From JAVJQS01 sp040218815 (GTDB lineage: Bacteria; Bacteroidota; Bacteroidia; Flavobacteriales_E; Vicingaceae), in contig JAVJQS010000008.1 of assembly GCA_040218815.1 (NCBI GenBank), positions 124,001 to 188,000 on the forward strand: a DNA stretch of 64,000 nt, read 5' to 3'. The notes beneath the pieces were generated by a model. It did no database searches. It saw nothing but the letters and a program-made list of their open reading frames with translations, and had not been told where the DNA came from. The first letter of the stretch is position 1. The number at the start of each line of letters is the position of its first letter. A program made the position numbers and the translations under genes. Positions 1 through 9,462 of the stretch are shown here, piece by piece.

Positions 1-1
1 A

Positions 2-817
2 TGGCGACACAGTTTTGATACTATAATGTTATGGGAATTTGCATCTGCAATAAGCCCATCAATTGTTGGTGGTTCTGGTGTTGCGATTTACATTGTAAAC
101 AAAGAAGGGGTGAAAATTGGTCGCAGTACAGCTGTGGTGATGACTTCAGCACTATTAGATGAATTGTTTTACATCCTTACTGTTCCAGTTATAATTTTGG
201 CGGTAGGCTATTTTGAAATCTTCAATATTGACTTACCAAGTGAGGCACTTAGTGGCGCTATAGGTGAGTATGGGATTCAAGGAGTTTTTTTAGCGGGCTA
301 CCTATTTATTGTTTTACTTACTTCAATTATAACATTTGCTGTGTTTTGGAGGCCTAGAGGGTTTAAATGGATATTGCTTCAAATATTTAGATTACCATTT
401 TTAAGAAAATGGCGTCATGATGCAAGTGCCACTGGCGACGATATTATGATTACCTCTAAAGAGCTTAGGGGAAAGCCTTTTAGCTTTTGGGCGAAGGCTT
501 TTGGAGCAACTTTACTTTCTTGGACAGCACGTTACTGGGTAGTGAACTTTCTAATTTTAGCTTTTATAAGTTTAAACTTTCAGGAACATCTTATGATCTA
601 TGCACGCCAATTGGTTATGTGGGTAATCATGCTAATAAGCCCTACACCAGGGAGTGCTGGGGTGGCAGAAATTGCTTTTTCAGGCTTTTTGAAGGAGTTT
701 ATTCCCATTGGTTTAGCGGGAACTTTAGCCTTGCTTTGGCGACTAGTAAGTTATTACCCCTATTTATTCATTGGAGCTATCATTCTCCCTAGATGGATAA
801 AGCGCACACATTCTTAA
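2..817 (+). CDS. Lysylphosphatidylglycerol synthase TM-region / UPF0104 family membrane protein, 5' truncated
   Basis: The reading frame is open to the left edge of the window, so the start is missing; the first in-frame ATG at 26 lies inside the conserved region and is unlikely to be the real start. What is visible is a polytopic membrane protein with hydrophobic segments and the family-like stretch 'SPSIVGGSGVAIYI' near the left end and 'SPTPGSAGVAEIAF' near the C-terminus. Proteins of this type (LPG_synthase_TM, YbhN-like) are flippase-like inner-membrane proteins; the lipid substrate cannot be told. The C-terminal acyltransferase-like domain of true MprF is absent. Family assignment is fairly secure, function is not. 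Confidence 0.75.
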   Translation, partial: WRHSFDTIMLWEFASAISPSIVGGSGVAIYIVNKEGVKIGRSTAVVMTSALLDELFYILTVPVIILAVGYFEIFNIDLPSEALSGAIGEYGIQGVFLAGYLFIVLLTSIITFAVFWRPRGFKWILLQIFRLPFLRKWRHDASATGDDIMITSKELRGKPFSFWAKAFGATLLSWTARYWVVNFLILAFISLNFQEHLMIYARQLVMWVIMLISPTPGSAGVAEIAFSGFLKEFIPIGLAGTLALLWRLVSYYPYLFIGAIILPRWIKRTHS

Positions 818-903
818 AAGGCCTTAAATTTTCGGAATCAACTGCTGGAATGTTTAATTTCGTTGGCTACTAAAGTTTTTATAGTGTTTTGGCTAAGGAA
901 AAG

Positions 904-2049
904 ATGAAGTTCGGTACAAAGGTGATTCATGCAGGCTTAAACCCTGATCCTTCAACTGGAGCAGTAATGACGCCAATTTATCAAACTTCCACCTATCATC
1001 AGAAATCTCCTGGCAAACATAAAGGCTTTGAATACTCAAGAACCAGTAACCCAACCAGGAAAGCACTAGAAGATAATTTAGCCGCCTTAGAAAACGGTAA
1101 GTTTGGTTTATGTTTCGGTAGTGGTTTAGCAGCGATTGACGCCGTTTTGAAAACTCTTAGGCCTGGAGATGAGGTGATATCAACGAGTGATTTGTATGGT
1201 GGTTCATACCGTTTGTTTACCAAAATAGTTGCAAAATTTGGAATTAAATTCACCTTTGTTCCTATGGGTGATATGAGTGAAGTTGAAAAGGCAATTAGTG
1301 ATAGTACCAAGTTAATGTGGGTGGAAACGCCTACTAATCCGATGATGAATATTATTGATATTAAAGCAGCTGCTGCAATTTCAAGAAAGTATAATTTGAC
1401 ATTAGTTGTTGATAATACCTTTTCTACTCCTTACTTGCAAAGCCCATTAGATTTAGGAGCTGATTTAGTAATGCACTCCCTGACTAAGTATATGGGTGGT
1501 CATTCTGATGTTGTAATGGGAGCACTTGTTTGTAAAGACAAAAAAATTGCCCAAGAGCTCTATTTTATTCAAAATAGCAGTGGAGCTATTTGCGGACCAC
1601 AAGACTGTTTCTTAGTTCTAAGGGGAATAAAGACTTTGCATTTAAGAATGCAACGTCATTCTGAAAATGGAATGGAAATTGCACACTATTTGAGGAATCA
1701 TTCGAAAATAGACAAGGTCTATTGGCCAGGTTTTGAAGATCATCCAAATCATAGGATTGCACTTCAACAAATGCGAGACTTTGGTGGAATGATATCATTT
1801 AGTTTGAAGGGCGATAAAAAAGAAGCTGCATTTAACTTAATGTCAAACCTTAAGGTTTTTACTCTTGCAGAGTCCTTAGGTGGCGTTGAAAGCTTGATAT
1901 GTCATCCGGCTACAATGACGCATGCATCAATTCCTGTGAATGAAAGAGAAAAAGCGGGAATAGTGCCTTCACTAATTAGGTTGAGCGTTGGTATAGAAGA
2001 TGTTGAGGACTTAAAAAATGATTTAGAACAAGCACTAAGTTCAATTTAG
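904..2049 (+). CDS. Cystathionine gamma-synthase / gamma-lyase family PLP enzyme
   Basis: A full-length fold-type I PLP enzyme of the Cys/Met metabolism family (about 381 residues). The PLP-binding lysine is K195 in 'SLTKYMGGHSD', and 'YSRTSNPTR' near residue 45 and the C-terminal 'ESLICHPATMTH' are typical. It acts in trans-sulfuration, making or cleaving cystathionine in the cytoplasm; sequence alone does not separate synthase from lyase. I chose ATG 904 because 'MKFGTKVIHAG' is the usual family N-terminus and AAGGA lies just upstream; a TTG at 889 would add five residues. It is a single gene, 86 bases after the preceding membrane protein gene. Confidence 0.9.
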   Translation: MKFGTKVIHAGLNPDPSTGAVMTPIYQTSTYHQKSPGKHKGFEYSRTSNPTRKALEDNLAALENGKFGLCFGSGLAAIDAVLKTLRPGDEVISTSDLYGGSYRLFTKIVAKFGIKFTFVPMGDMSEVEKAISDSTKLMWVETPTNPMMNIIDIKAAAAISRKYNLTLVVDNTFSTPYLQSPLDLGADLVMHSLTKYMGGHSDVVMGALVCKDKKIAQELYFIQNSSGAICGPQDCFLVLRGIKTLHLRMQRHSENGMEIAHYLRNHSKIDKVYWPGFEDHPNHRIALQQMRDFGGMISFSLKGDKKEAAFNLMSNLKVFTLAESLGGVESLICHPATMTHASIPVNEREKAGIVPSLIRLSVGIEDVEDLKNDLEQALSSI

Positions 2050-2184
2050 TCGTAAATATGACAAGAAGCGGCTTCAAAACTTGCAACGAAATGAACAATT
2101 AATACGTTTAAGTTTTATATCATGAAACTTAGATTAATATCTTTTTCACATAGTTTACAATAAACCAAGAATATATTTAAAAAC

Positions 2185-4326
2185 ATGAAACAAATAATAA
2201 TACTAATATCTTTTTTCTTTGTCTCGATTTCAATTCAAGCTCAAGCAGAGTGGTGTGGAACAGACCAAATGCTAGAGCAATGGTTTGAATCTCATCCAGA
2301 AGATAGAATTAAATTTGAAAATCAAACTCAACAACCCGACCTTGTGCCAAGGGCAAAGGGCGGTCAAAATAATAAAGCCCCAAACTATATCATTCCTGTA
2401 GTAGTTCATGTCATCCATTTTAATGGACGAGGAAATATTTCAAAAGCGCAAATTCTTGATGGAATAGATATTATAAATGAAGATTTTAATTTAATGAATT
2501 CTGACACTTCCAACGTGAGAAACGTTTTTAAAAGCTTAATTGCAGATGTTCAAGTGGAGTTTAGATTGGCCAACTTAGATCCAAATGGGAACTGCACAGA
2601 TGGAATCAATAGAATAAATTCATTTCAGACTTTCGATAACAGAAATGAAGTTAAGCGCTTAGGTTATTGGGATGCAACAGAGTACTTTAACGTTTGGATT
2701 GTAAACACTATTAACGATGGAGGGGCACCAGGAAATGTTTTAGGGTATGCACAGTTTCCTCGTTTTGGGCGCGATAGTACATATGGTATTGTAGTGCGAG
2801 CCGATGAATGGGGAAGTATTGGTTTGGCCTCAAGTAAAGATGGTAGGACGGTAACACATGAAGTCGGACACTGTCTAGATTTGCTACATACTTTTCAAAG
2901 TGGATGTGGTTTTAGTTGTACCACTTCTGGTGATTTTGTTTGTGATACACCTCCACAAGCCAGCAGTCATAACAATTCTTGTGATACAACTTTTAACTCT
3001 TGCTCTAATGATGATGTAGGAGGAGGCTCTTTTAATCCATTTTCTACAAATGTACCTGATCAATTAGAAAACTACATGGGTTATGGTTTAAGCTGTTTAG
3101 GCATGTTTACAGAAGGCCAAAAGGATCGAATGGAAAATGCATTGGTTCAAGTTAACAAATTAATTGATGTAACAAAATCGACTAACCTCACAAATACTGG
3201 CACAAACAATGGATATACAAAAGTTCAATGCCCACCAGTTGCTGATTTATATTTTGAAACTCCTCTTATGATCTGTAAAGGAGATTCAATCACATTTACA
3301 GATAATTCTTATCGTGATACAGTTGCAACATATACTTGGACATTTCCAGGAGGTAACCCTTCTACATCGTCAGATAGTAATCCAACTGTCCAATATAGCA
3401 CACCGGGTATTTATGATGTTGAATTAAAAGTTGCGAATGCTGCTGGTGCTGATTCTATTATAGTGTCCAACCAAGTGATTGTGCATGATACGGCTAACAA
3501 TATTAGTGGATTTCAATATTTTGAAGGTTTTGAAAATGCAAGTTCTTTTTCAGATTGGACTGTAATTTCTTCTGCAATTGAACCTGATTGGGAACGATCA
3601 TCTCTCGCTTCGAAATCTGGTAGTTTTTCAGCTTACCTCAATAACTTTAACGTTGAAATAAATGACAACATTAACATTAATCAGTTTGATTATCTTATCT
3701 CACCACCAATTGATATGAGTCAGGTGCTAAACCCAACAATTAAGTTTCAACTAGCCTATAAAGGCAAAAGCGCTGCTTCAAATGATATTTTTAAGGTGGG
3801 TATTTCAACAGATTGTGGCTCTAGTTGGTCTACTCGATTTTTTGCCAACTCTAGTTCAACACTAATAAGTTCTGGTAACTCAAGTTCTAATTTTACCCCA
3901 ACTTCCTCCGAATGGAAAAGTGTAACCGTTACCTTAACATCCGCCATGCGGGCGAGTAAAAATCTATTAATACGATTTGACTTAACCTCTGGTAATGGGA
4001 ATAATATCTACATAGACGATGTTGAAGTAACTGGAATGCCTGTAGGTTTAACTGGCAATGTAGTTGAAGAAAGCAATTTTAATCTATATCCAAATCCAAC
4101 AAATGATGGATTTTACTTGGAGATTGAGGATAGCAAAGTTAGTGAGCAAGCGAGCATTTTTATGACCAACATTGTTGGAGAGAAAGTAAAAGATATAGTA
4201 AGTGAGGGCTTGTCAACTAATAATAAACGTGTATTTGTTGAGACTTCAAATCTTAGTTCAGGGATTTATTTTGTAAGCTACCAAAATAATGGTAGACGAA
4301 TTACTAAGAAATTAATAGTTAATTAG
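2185..4326 (+). CDS. Secreted M43-family zinc metalloprotease with PKD domain and T9SS sorting domain
   Basis: A 713-residue exported protein. Residues 1-20 form a signal peptide ending near 'IQAQA'. The catalytic zinc motif is H225-E226-x-x-H229 with a third ligand H235 (HEVGHCLDLLHTF), the extended M43 (pappalysin/cytophagalysin) form, followed by a methionine turn in 'ENYMGYG'. A PKD-like domain covers about 350-435, a jelly-roll-like region about 445-620, and the last 80 residues ('NLYPNPTNDGFYLEI', 'GIYFVSY', ending 'KKLIVN') form a type A T9SS sorting domain. It should pass the outer membrane through T9SS and digest external protein. Its last four bases overlap the convergent gene at 4323. 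Confidence 0.9.
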   Translation: MKQIIILISFFFVSISIQAQAEWCGTDQMLEQWFESHPEDRIKFENQTQQPDLVPRAKGGQNNKAPNYIIPVVVHVIHFNGRGNISKAQILDGIDIINEDFNLMNSDTSNVRNVFKSLIADVQVEFRLANLDPNGNCTDGINRINSFQTFDNRNEVKRLGYWDATEYFNVWIVNTINDGGAPGNVLGYAQFPRFGRDSTYGIVVRADEWGSIGLASSKDGRTVTHEVGHCLDLLHTFQSGCGFSCTTSGDFVCDTPPQASSHNNSCDTTFNSCSNDDVGGGSFNPFSTNVPDQLENYMGYGLSCLGMFTEGQKDRMENALVQVNKLIDVTKSTNLTNTGTNNGYTKVQCPPVADLYFETPLMICKGDSITFTDNSYRDTVATYTWTFPGGNPSTSSDSNPTVQYSTPGIYDVELKVANAAGADSIIVSNQVIVHDTANNISGFQYFEGFENASSFSDWTVISSAIEPDWERSSLASKSGSFSAYLNNFNVEINDNININQFDYLISPPIDMSQVLNPTIKFQLAYKGKSAASNDIFKVGISTDCGSSWSTRFFANSSSTLISSGNSSSNFTPTSSEWKSVTVTLTSAMRASKNLLIRFDLTSGNGNNIYIDDVEVTGMPVGLTGNVVEESNFNLYPNPTNDGFYLEIEDSKVSEQASIFMTNIVGEKVKDIVSEGLSTNNKRVFVETSNLSSGIYFVSYQNNGRRITKKLIVN

Positions 4327-4766
4327 TCTTCTTTAAAACCAATTAAAATAGTAACACAACCATCGCGAATGATGCCGGTTGTGTTTTCTATTTCTGGGAG
4401 CTGTATTTCAAGATTCAATGGTTGAGTTTGATCAACTTGAATGTCTTGAACAGCATAGGTATCACTTATTGTGTCTGTTGCTAAAACAGTGCTGTCCATA
4501 CCTTTTAGTTGGTAAGTAGTATTCTCAAAATAAGGATCAGCGCATATAAGGAGTCGATAGGATAGTCCTTTATTAAATGTTAATTGAACCTCAGCATTTT
4601 GACCAGAAGTCATTTTTGCGGCATTCAATTGCCCATTACTTAGATAAGGATCTAAGCCAGGAAGGCAGTTTCTTTTTGTGAACCCTTTGCATTGGGCTGA
4701 AACCCCAGCAGATATTAGCAAACTAAGGGAAAATAAAAGGGTTTTTGATTTTAGTAAGTCTATCAT
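4323..4766 (-). CDS. Secreted hypothetical protein
   Basis: A 147-residue protein of no family I recognise. Residues 1-24 look like a signal peptide ending 'AGVSAQ', and the mature part starts with a cysteine-containing stretch (C26, C34). The rest is beta-rich with no obvious catalytic motif; 'NAEVQLTFNKGLSYRLLICADPYF' style alternation suggests a small beta-sandwich domain in the periplasm. The ATG overlaps the stop codon of the upstream lipoprotein gene by four bases (ATGA), so the two are translationally coupled and probably act together. Its 3' end overlaps the end of the convergent protease gene by four bases, leaving no room for a separate terminator. Confidence 0.7.
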   Translation of the reverse strand: MIDLLKSKTLLFSLSLLISAGVSAQCKGFTKRNCLPGLDPYLSNGQLNAAKMTSGQNAEVQLTFNKGLSYRLLICADPYFENTTYQLKGMDSTVLATDTISDTYAVQDIQVDQTQPLNLEIQLPEIENTTGIIRDGCVTILIGFKED

Positions 4767-5671
4767 TCAATTATGTTCGATCGTATTGCAGCTACTTCTT
4801 TTTTTATGTAGTTAAAACTTGAGTCAGTCAATACAGATGGCGCGCCTTCGCTAGTAATTTTAAGTACACCCTCCTCATTTTTTGCTGAGGTTTTCTTATT
4901 AGCATCGTTTACTTTTATAGTTTTGAAGTGCTCATCAATTCTTTTAATTGATGCTAGCAACTCCTCAGATCCCTCTTTATTATTTAAGCTTTCAACCAAA
5001 ATAATCAGGTTGTCCAATGAAAATCGTTGACTGGCAATTATTTCTCTTAGGCCAGTAGAGTTTGTATTTTCATCAGCCATCTCAGTTCCTAAGTATAGCC
5101 CTTCTATCCAACCTCCTGCTAAAATATAAGTAGAGATATCTTGTTGATTTTGATTCTTCAGGTAACTGTCGTTATCTAGGAAAAACTCAGAAATTACTTG
5201 AAGTAGAGTGTCTTTATTGTTGGCATTCTTCTCAAGTCGAGAAATAAATTCCTTTTGAAATGTTTGTCCTATTCCCAACTCTTCTGCCATAATTTGAGTG
5301 GTAGTGTAATACTCAATTGCATCTTGGTGTTTACCAAAAAGTCCTGCATAACTTAAATCTGCTCCATAAATCCCTAAATTGAGTGCCTTTTTTACTTTTA
5401 AATTATAATCACTTCTTCGGCTAACATCATGAAGCTTTTCTTGTTGATAGGCTACCCCTTCTTTTTTAAATAAATAGGTTAGCTCTAAAGGAGATGGAAG
5501 GGTGTAAAAAATTTTTTGAATTCTGGCTACTTTTTCTCTAGAAGTTTGAGAAGTAGAATCAGCCTTTGTTTGTTCATTTAGCTCCTTTCTATCTGGTTCA
5601 TTTACACAAGAAGAAAAACCTATAATAAGGCCTACTATCAAAGCTGAAGTAGTTAAGTTATTTAATTTCAT
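4763..5671 (-). CDS. Lipoprotein of unknown function
   Basis: About 302 residues. The start at 5671 gives a compact signal peptide with a lipobox 'IGFSSC', so the mature protein is probably lipid-anchored; an upstream start at 5716 would put 15 extra residues before the signal and run into polA, so I rejected it. The mature part is highly helical and charged, with no recognised domain. A TAnnTTTG box lies only six bases upstream (5678-5685), between this gene and polA. It is coupled to the secreted hypothetical protein gene downstream. Function unknown; the pair is likely an envelope unit. Confidence 0.75.
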   Translation of the reverse strand: MKLNNLTTSALIVGLIIGFSSCVNEPDRKELNEQTKADSTSQTSREKVARIQKIFYTLPSPLELTYLFKKEGVAYQQEKLHDVSRRSDYNLKVKKALNLGIYGADLSYAGLFGKHQDAIEYYTTTQIMAEELGIGQTFQKEFISRLEKNANNKDTLLQVISEFFLDNDSYLKNQNQQDISTYILAGGWIEGLYLGTEMADENTNSTGLREIIASQRFSLDNLIILVESLNNKEGSEELLASIKRIDEHFKTIKVNDANKKTSAKNEEGVLKITSEGAPSVLTDSSFNYIKKEVAAIRSNIIE

Positions 5672-5677
5672 CGTTTT

Positions 5678-5685
5678 CAAATATA
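5678..5685 (-). promoter_or_regulatory. Candidate -7 promoter box TATATTTG
   Basis: An exact match to the Bacteroidota -7 consensus TAnnTTTG on the minus strand, six bases before the lipoprotein ATG at 5671. That spacing would put the transcript start at or next to the ATG, so the message may be leaderless. No clear -33 TTTG was found. Confidence 0.4.
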
Positions 5686-5697
5686 GTGAATAATGTT

Positions 5698-8490
5698 CTA
5701 ATGTGCGGCTAACCAATTATTAGCATGATCCATTTCTACGATTAACGGAACTTTTAGTTTTACTGCATGCTCCATTTTGTCTTTAATTATTTCGCTGATG
5801 GTCTCTAACTCATCTTTATGTGCATCAAACACGAGCTCATCATGCACTTGTAATAAGAGTTTAGATTTAAATTGTTGCTTCTCAAATTCCTTTTGGATAT
5901 TAATCATGGCCACCTTTATGATGTCCGCTGCTGAACCTTGAATAGGGGCATTAATTGCGTTCCGCTCAGCAAATCCTCTTACAACAGCATTCCTTCCATT
6001 AATGTCTTTTAAGTATCTACGCCGTTTCATTATTGTTTCTACATAGCCATGATCTCGAGCAAATTGAATGCTATTGTCCATGTATTGCTTTATTCCCGGA
6101 TATTTTTCAAAGTAACTATCGATGATTTCTTGAGCTTCTTTTCGCGGTATATTTATGCGTTGGGATAAACCAAAGGCAGAAATTCCATAGATAATTCCAA
6201 AGTTTACTGTTTTCGCCTTGCTGCGCATCTCTCTATCAACATCTTTTAAGTCTACATCAAACACTTTTGAAGCAGTTGCTGAGTGAATGTCAATACCTTC
6301 TTTAAATGCCGACATCATGCTTTCATCCTCACTCAATGCGGCTATAATTCTCAGTTCTATTTGAGAGTAATCAGCTGCTAATAATTCAAAATCTTTATTT
6401 CGTGGAATAAACGCCTTTCTAATTTCCCTTCCTTTTTCTGTTCTGATGGGAATATTCTGCAAGTTGGGGTTATTAGAACTCAACCTGCCGGTAGCGGCAA
6501 CCGTCTGCATGTAATTGGTGTGAATGTGATTGGTATTTTCATTCACCAATGCCGGTAAACTATCAACATAGGTTGACTTTAATTTTTTGAGGGAGCGGTA
6601 CTCCAAGACTTTAGGAATAATCTCATGTTTCCCTTCTAGCTTTAATAAGGTTTCTTCAGAGGTAGAGTATTGGCCAGTCTTTGTTTTTTTGGCCTTGGCA
6701 TCAATTTCTAACACCTCGAACAGCACTTGACCCAATTGCTTTGGAGAATCTACATTAAAGTCTGTTGTAGCCAGTTTTATTATTTCTCCATTCAATTCAT
6801 CAATTGACTTTCCAAGTTCTTTTGAAAATTTTGCAAGGGTTTCCTGGTCTAGATTAATCCCTTCTCTTTCCATTGCAGCCAACACACCTATTAGCGGCAT
6901 CTCTACCTCGTCAAATAGTTTTCTTGTAGCACCATCTCCTAATTCTTTCTCAAAAATTTCTTTCAACTGTAAAGTTATATCTGCATCTTCACCTGCATAT
7001 TCAGCCACTTCTTTTAGCTCAACATCACGCATGTTAAGTTGATTTTTGCCCTTCTTTCCAATTAATTCAACAATCGACTTCGGACGATAGCCCAAGTAGT
7101 TTTCTGCCAACACATCCATGTTGTGTTTTTGATCTGCTTGCAGCAAATAATGAGCAATCATGGTGTCGAAAAACTTCCCCTTCAGATTGATGTCGTAGTT
7201 TTTTAAAATGCACAAGTCATACTTTAGGTTTTGAGCAATTACTTCCTTGTTTTCATCTTCAAAAATTGCTTTGAAAACATGTATTTCCTTTTTTGCCTTT
7301 TTCTGATCAACGCTAATCGGCACGTAATAAGCTTCTCCTTTTTTAACTGAAAAAGCGATACCCACTAACTCTGAAGTTAAAGCATTAAGTCCTGTCGTTT
7401 CCGTATCAAAGCAGTAAGAGCTTGATTTTTTAAGTAGCTTAACTAACTCTTCAACTTTCTTTTCAGAATCAACTAATTGATAATCGTGCTTTGTGTTTTC
7501 TAGGGTTTTGAACTTTCTGAGCTCTGGTTCTGTTTCAGCTTCATCATCCTTTGCTCCAGCGCTGAACAAGTCCATTTGTCCATTCTTATTATCTGAAGTA
7601 ATGGATACTTCCTCCCCTAAAATACGTTTACTTAAGGTTCTAAATTCCACTTCTGCAAATACTTCCTCCAATGCTTTTTTATCCATTGGATCTTTTTTCA
7701 AGCTAACAGGATCAAAGTCTACTGGAGCATCGATAATTATAGTGGCTAACTTTTTCGACAGTAAGGCTTGATCTTTATTGTCTTCCACCTTTTCTTTCAT
7801 TTTGCCTTTTAAGTCGGCAGTATTTTCAAGCAGTTTTTCAATGCTTCCATATTGTTTTAAAAACTTTTTAGCGGTTTTATCACCCACTCCAGGGATACCT
7901 GGAATATTATCCACTGCATCGCCGCACATTCCCAAATAATCGATGACTTGTAAAGGGTTTTCAATTTCAAACTTTTTGCAGACCTCTTCAATGCCCCATT
8001 TTTCTGCTTTGTTGCCCATTCGGGAAGGCTTATACATGAAAATATTTTCTGAAACCAACTGACCAAAATCCTTATCAGGGGTCATCATGTATACCGTGTA
8101 GCCTTCTTTTTCAGCTTTTTTAGCCAATGTGCCAATGACATCATCAGCCTCAAATCCATCGGAATACAGTATAGGGATGTGAAAGCCTTTAATGATTTTT
8201 TTTATAAATGGAATGGCCAATCGAATATCATCTGGCATGGCCTCTCGATTAGCTTTGTATTCAACGAAATCAGTGTGACGTTGGGTGGGTTTATCGGTGT
8301 CAAAAACCACTGCAATGTGGGTTGGCTTATGGGTATTGAGAACATCCACTAAAGTGGTGGTAAAACCATAAATGGCTGAGGTATTTAAACCTTTTGAATT
8401 CACCATTTGGTTTTGACTAAAAGCAAAGTATGCTCTGTAAATCAGTGCATAAGCATCTAATAACCAAAGCTCTTTTTTATTTTCTGACAT
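5698..8490 (-). CDS. polA: DNA polymerase I
   Basis: A complete family A polymerase of about 930 residues. The N-terminal third is the 5'-3' exonuclease/flap domain ('DAYALIYRAYF', 'DFGQLVSENI', 'GIPGVGDKTAKKF'). The middle holds a 3'-5' exonuclease whose first motif 'FDTETTGLNAL' keeps the metal-binding D-x-E, so proofreading is probably active. The C-terminal polymerase carries motif A 'DYSQIELRIIAAL', the O-helix 'KTVNFGIIYGIS' and motif C 'QVHDELVF'. It fills gaps and removes RNA primers in replication and repair. The start at 8490 (MSENKKELWLLDAYA) fits the family; a start at 8520 would add ten unrelated residues. Confidence 0.97.
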   Translation of the reverse strand: MSENKKELWLLDAYALIYRAYFAFSQNQMVNSKGLNTSAIYGFTTTLVDVLNTHKPTHIAVVFDTDKPTQRHTDFVEYKANREAMPDDIRLAIPFIKKIIKGFHIPILYSDGFEADDVIGTLAKKAEKEGYTVYMMTPDKDFGQLVSENIFMYKPSRMGNKAEKWGIEEVCKKFEIENPLQVIDYLGMCGDAVDNIPGIPGVGDKTAKKFLKQYGSIEKLLENTADLKGKMKEKVEDNKDQALLSKKLATIIIDAPVDFDPVSLKKDPMDKKALEEVFAEVEFRTLSKRILGEEVSITSDNKNGQMDLFSAGAKDDEAETEPELRKFKTLENTKHDYQLVDSEKKVEELVKLLKKSSSYCFDTETTGLNALTSELVGIAFSVKKGEAYYVPISVDQKKAKKEIHVFKAIFEDENKEVIAQNLKYDLCILKNYDINLKGKFFDTMIAHYLLQADQKHNMDVLAENYLGYRPKSIVELIGKKGKNQLNMRDVELKEVAEYAGEDADITLQLKEIFEKELGDGATRKLFDEVEMPLIGVLAAMEREGINLDQETLAKFSKELGKSIDELNGEIIKLATTDFNVDSPKQLGQVLFEVLEIDAKAKKTKTGQYSTSEETLLKLEGKHEIIPKVLEYRSLKKLKSTYVDSLPALVNENTNHIHTNYMQTVAATGRLSSNNPNLQNIPIRTEKGREIRKAFIPRNKDFELLAADYSQIELRIIAALSEDESMMSAFKEGIDIHSATASKVFDVDLKDVDREMRSKAKTVNFGIIYGISAFGLSQRINIPRKEAQEIIDSYFEKYPGIKQYMDNSIQFARDHGYVETIMKRRRYLKDINGRNAVVRGFAERNAINAPIQGSAADIIKVAMINIQKEFEKQQFKSKLLLQVHDELVFDAHKDELETISEIIKDKMEHAVKLKVPLIVEMDHANNWLAAH

Positions 8491-8661
8491 GAAGTAAAAC
8501 TTGAAATTTAAGTGCCTCAAGTTATGAAAAAAGAGCGGTATTGGGAAGCAGCTGACTATTCTTTTAAGGACATTTCCAACAGTTCTCTTTGCCGTTTAAA
8601 AATGCTTAAAAGGCTAAAGACTTAAGTCAAATAAGCTTGCTTCTCTAACTCTAGACCTATT

Positions 8662-9282
8662 TTAATCTTTATTGAGCTTGAAAGAATAGGAAAAATAAAC
8701 TTGAAAAGCTTGAGTGTGAGAGAATGGTAAACCTGAAGGGATGGATGGATCTTCTGTTGCATTTTTTTGAGTTAGGCCACTTGGGTAATACTCTAAAAGA
8801 GCAAAATTATCAAATAGATCTCTCTGATACCTTGCTCCAAATAAGAAATTGTCATTTAATGAATAAGCTAACCCTAAGATGAACCCAATATTTGATAAAT
8901 TATAATTCTCCTTATAACTTCCGGTTTCACCATCCCATTTAGCATTAAATAGAAGAGAATATTGAGGGCCTGCTAAGAGTGAAAACTTGTTTATCTTATA
9001 TGTTATGAGAAGAGGTACTTCTAGATGTTTTAATTTTAATTCACCTTCATTATGTCGACTGCCTTTTATAGAGAATAATAACTCTGGCTGAAATGCTATT
9101 TTTTGTGAGGCTCTAAGATGGTAAGATACTCCAAAATGAAAGCTAGATAGCGGTTGATAATCTAAGCCCACGGGTTCTATTTGATTGGATAGATTATATC
9201 CTGCTTTTATGCCAAGTTTGTTATTTTGAGAAAATGCAGATAAATTAATTATCAAAAGAGCAGTTAAAAGGAGATATTTCAT
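8662..9282 (-). CDS. Outer-membrane beta-barrel (porin-family) protein
   Basis: A 206-residue protein with a signal peptide ending near 'NLSAFSQ' and the layout of the small OMP_b-brl_2 barrels common in Bacteroidota: 'LGIKAGYNLSN' after the signal, alternating strands such as 'HFGVSYHLRAS' and 'LEVPLLITYKI', and a terminal aromatic strand 'AFQVYFSYSFKLN'. It should sit in the outer membrane as an 8-strand-like barrel. Substrate and partners are unknown. It is a lone gene on this strand, 171 bases after polA in the opposite sense of flow, with no operon partner. Confidence 0.8.
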   Translation of the reverse strand: MKYLLLTALLIINLSAFSQNNKLGIKAGYNLSNQIEPVGLDYQPLSSFHFGVSYHLRASQKIAFQPELLFSIKGSRHNEGELKLKHLEVPLLITYKINKFSLLAGPQYSLLFNAKWDGETGSYKENYNLSNIGFILGLAYSLNDNFLFGARYQRDLFDNFALLEYYPSGLTQKNATEDPSIPSGLPFSHTQAFQVYFSYSFKLNKD

Positions 9283-9462
9283 GGATTAATTTTAATTCTT
9301 TCAGCTATTTAACAGCTATAACTTTACAATTCGAATCAAACTTACTAAGGGCAATAAGGCAGTGATTTTCTGCAAAACTAACTTCTATATAATGCAGTTG
9401 ATTGGACATTTCAAATTAGTTTAATCAAAAATATTTCATCGAACTATACCAACTATTATGTC

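Noticed and set aside
487..792. Open frame of about 100 codons overlapping the first gene
   Set aside because: It is a shadow in another frame of the flippase-like gene, without a family pattern.
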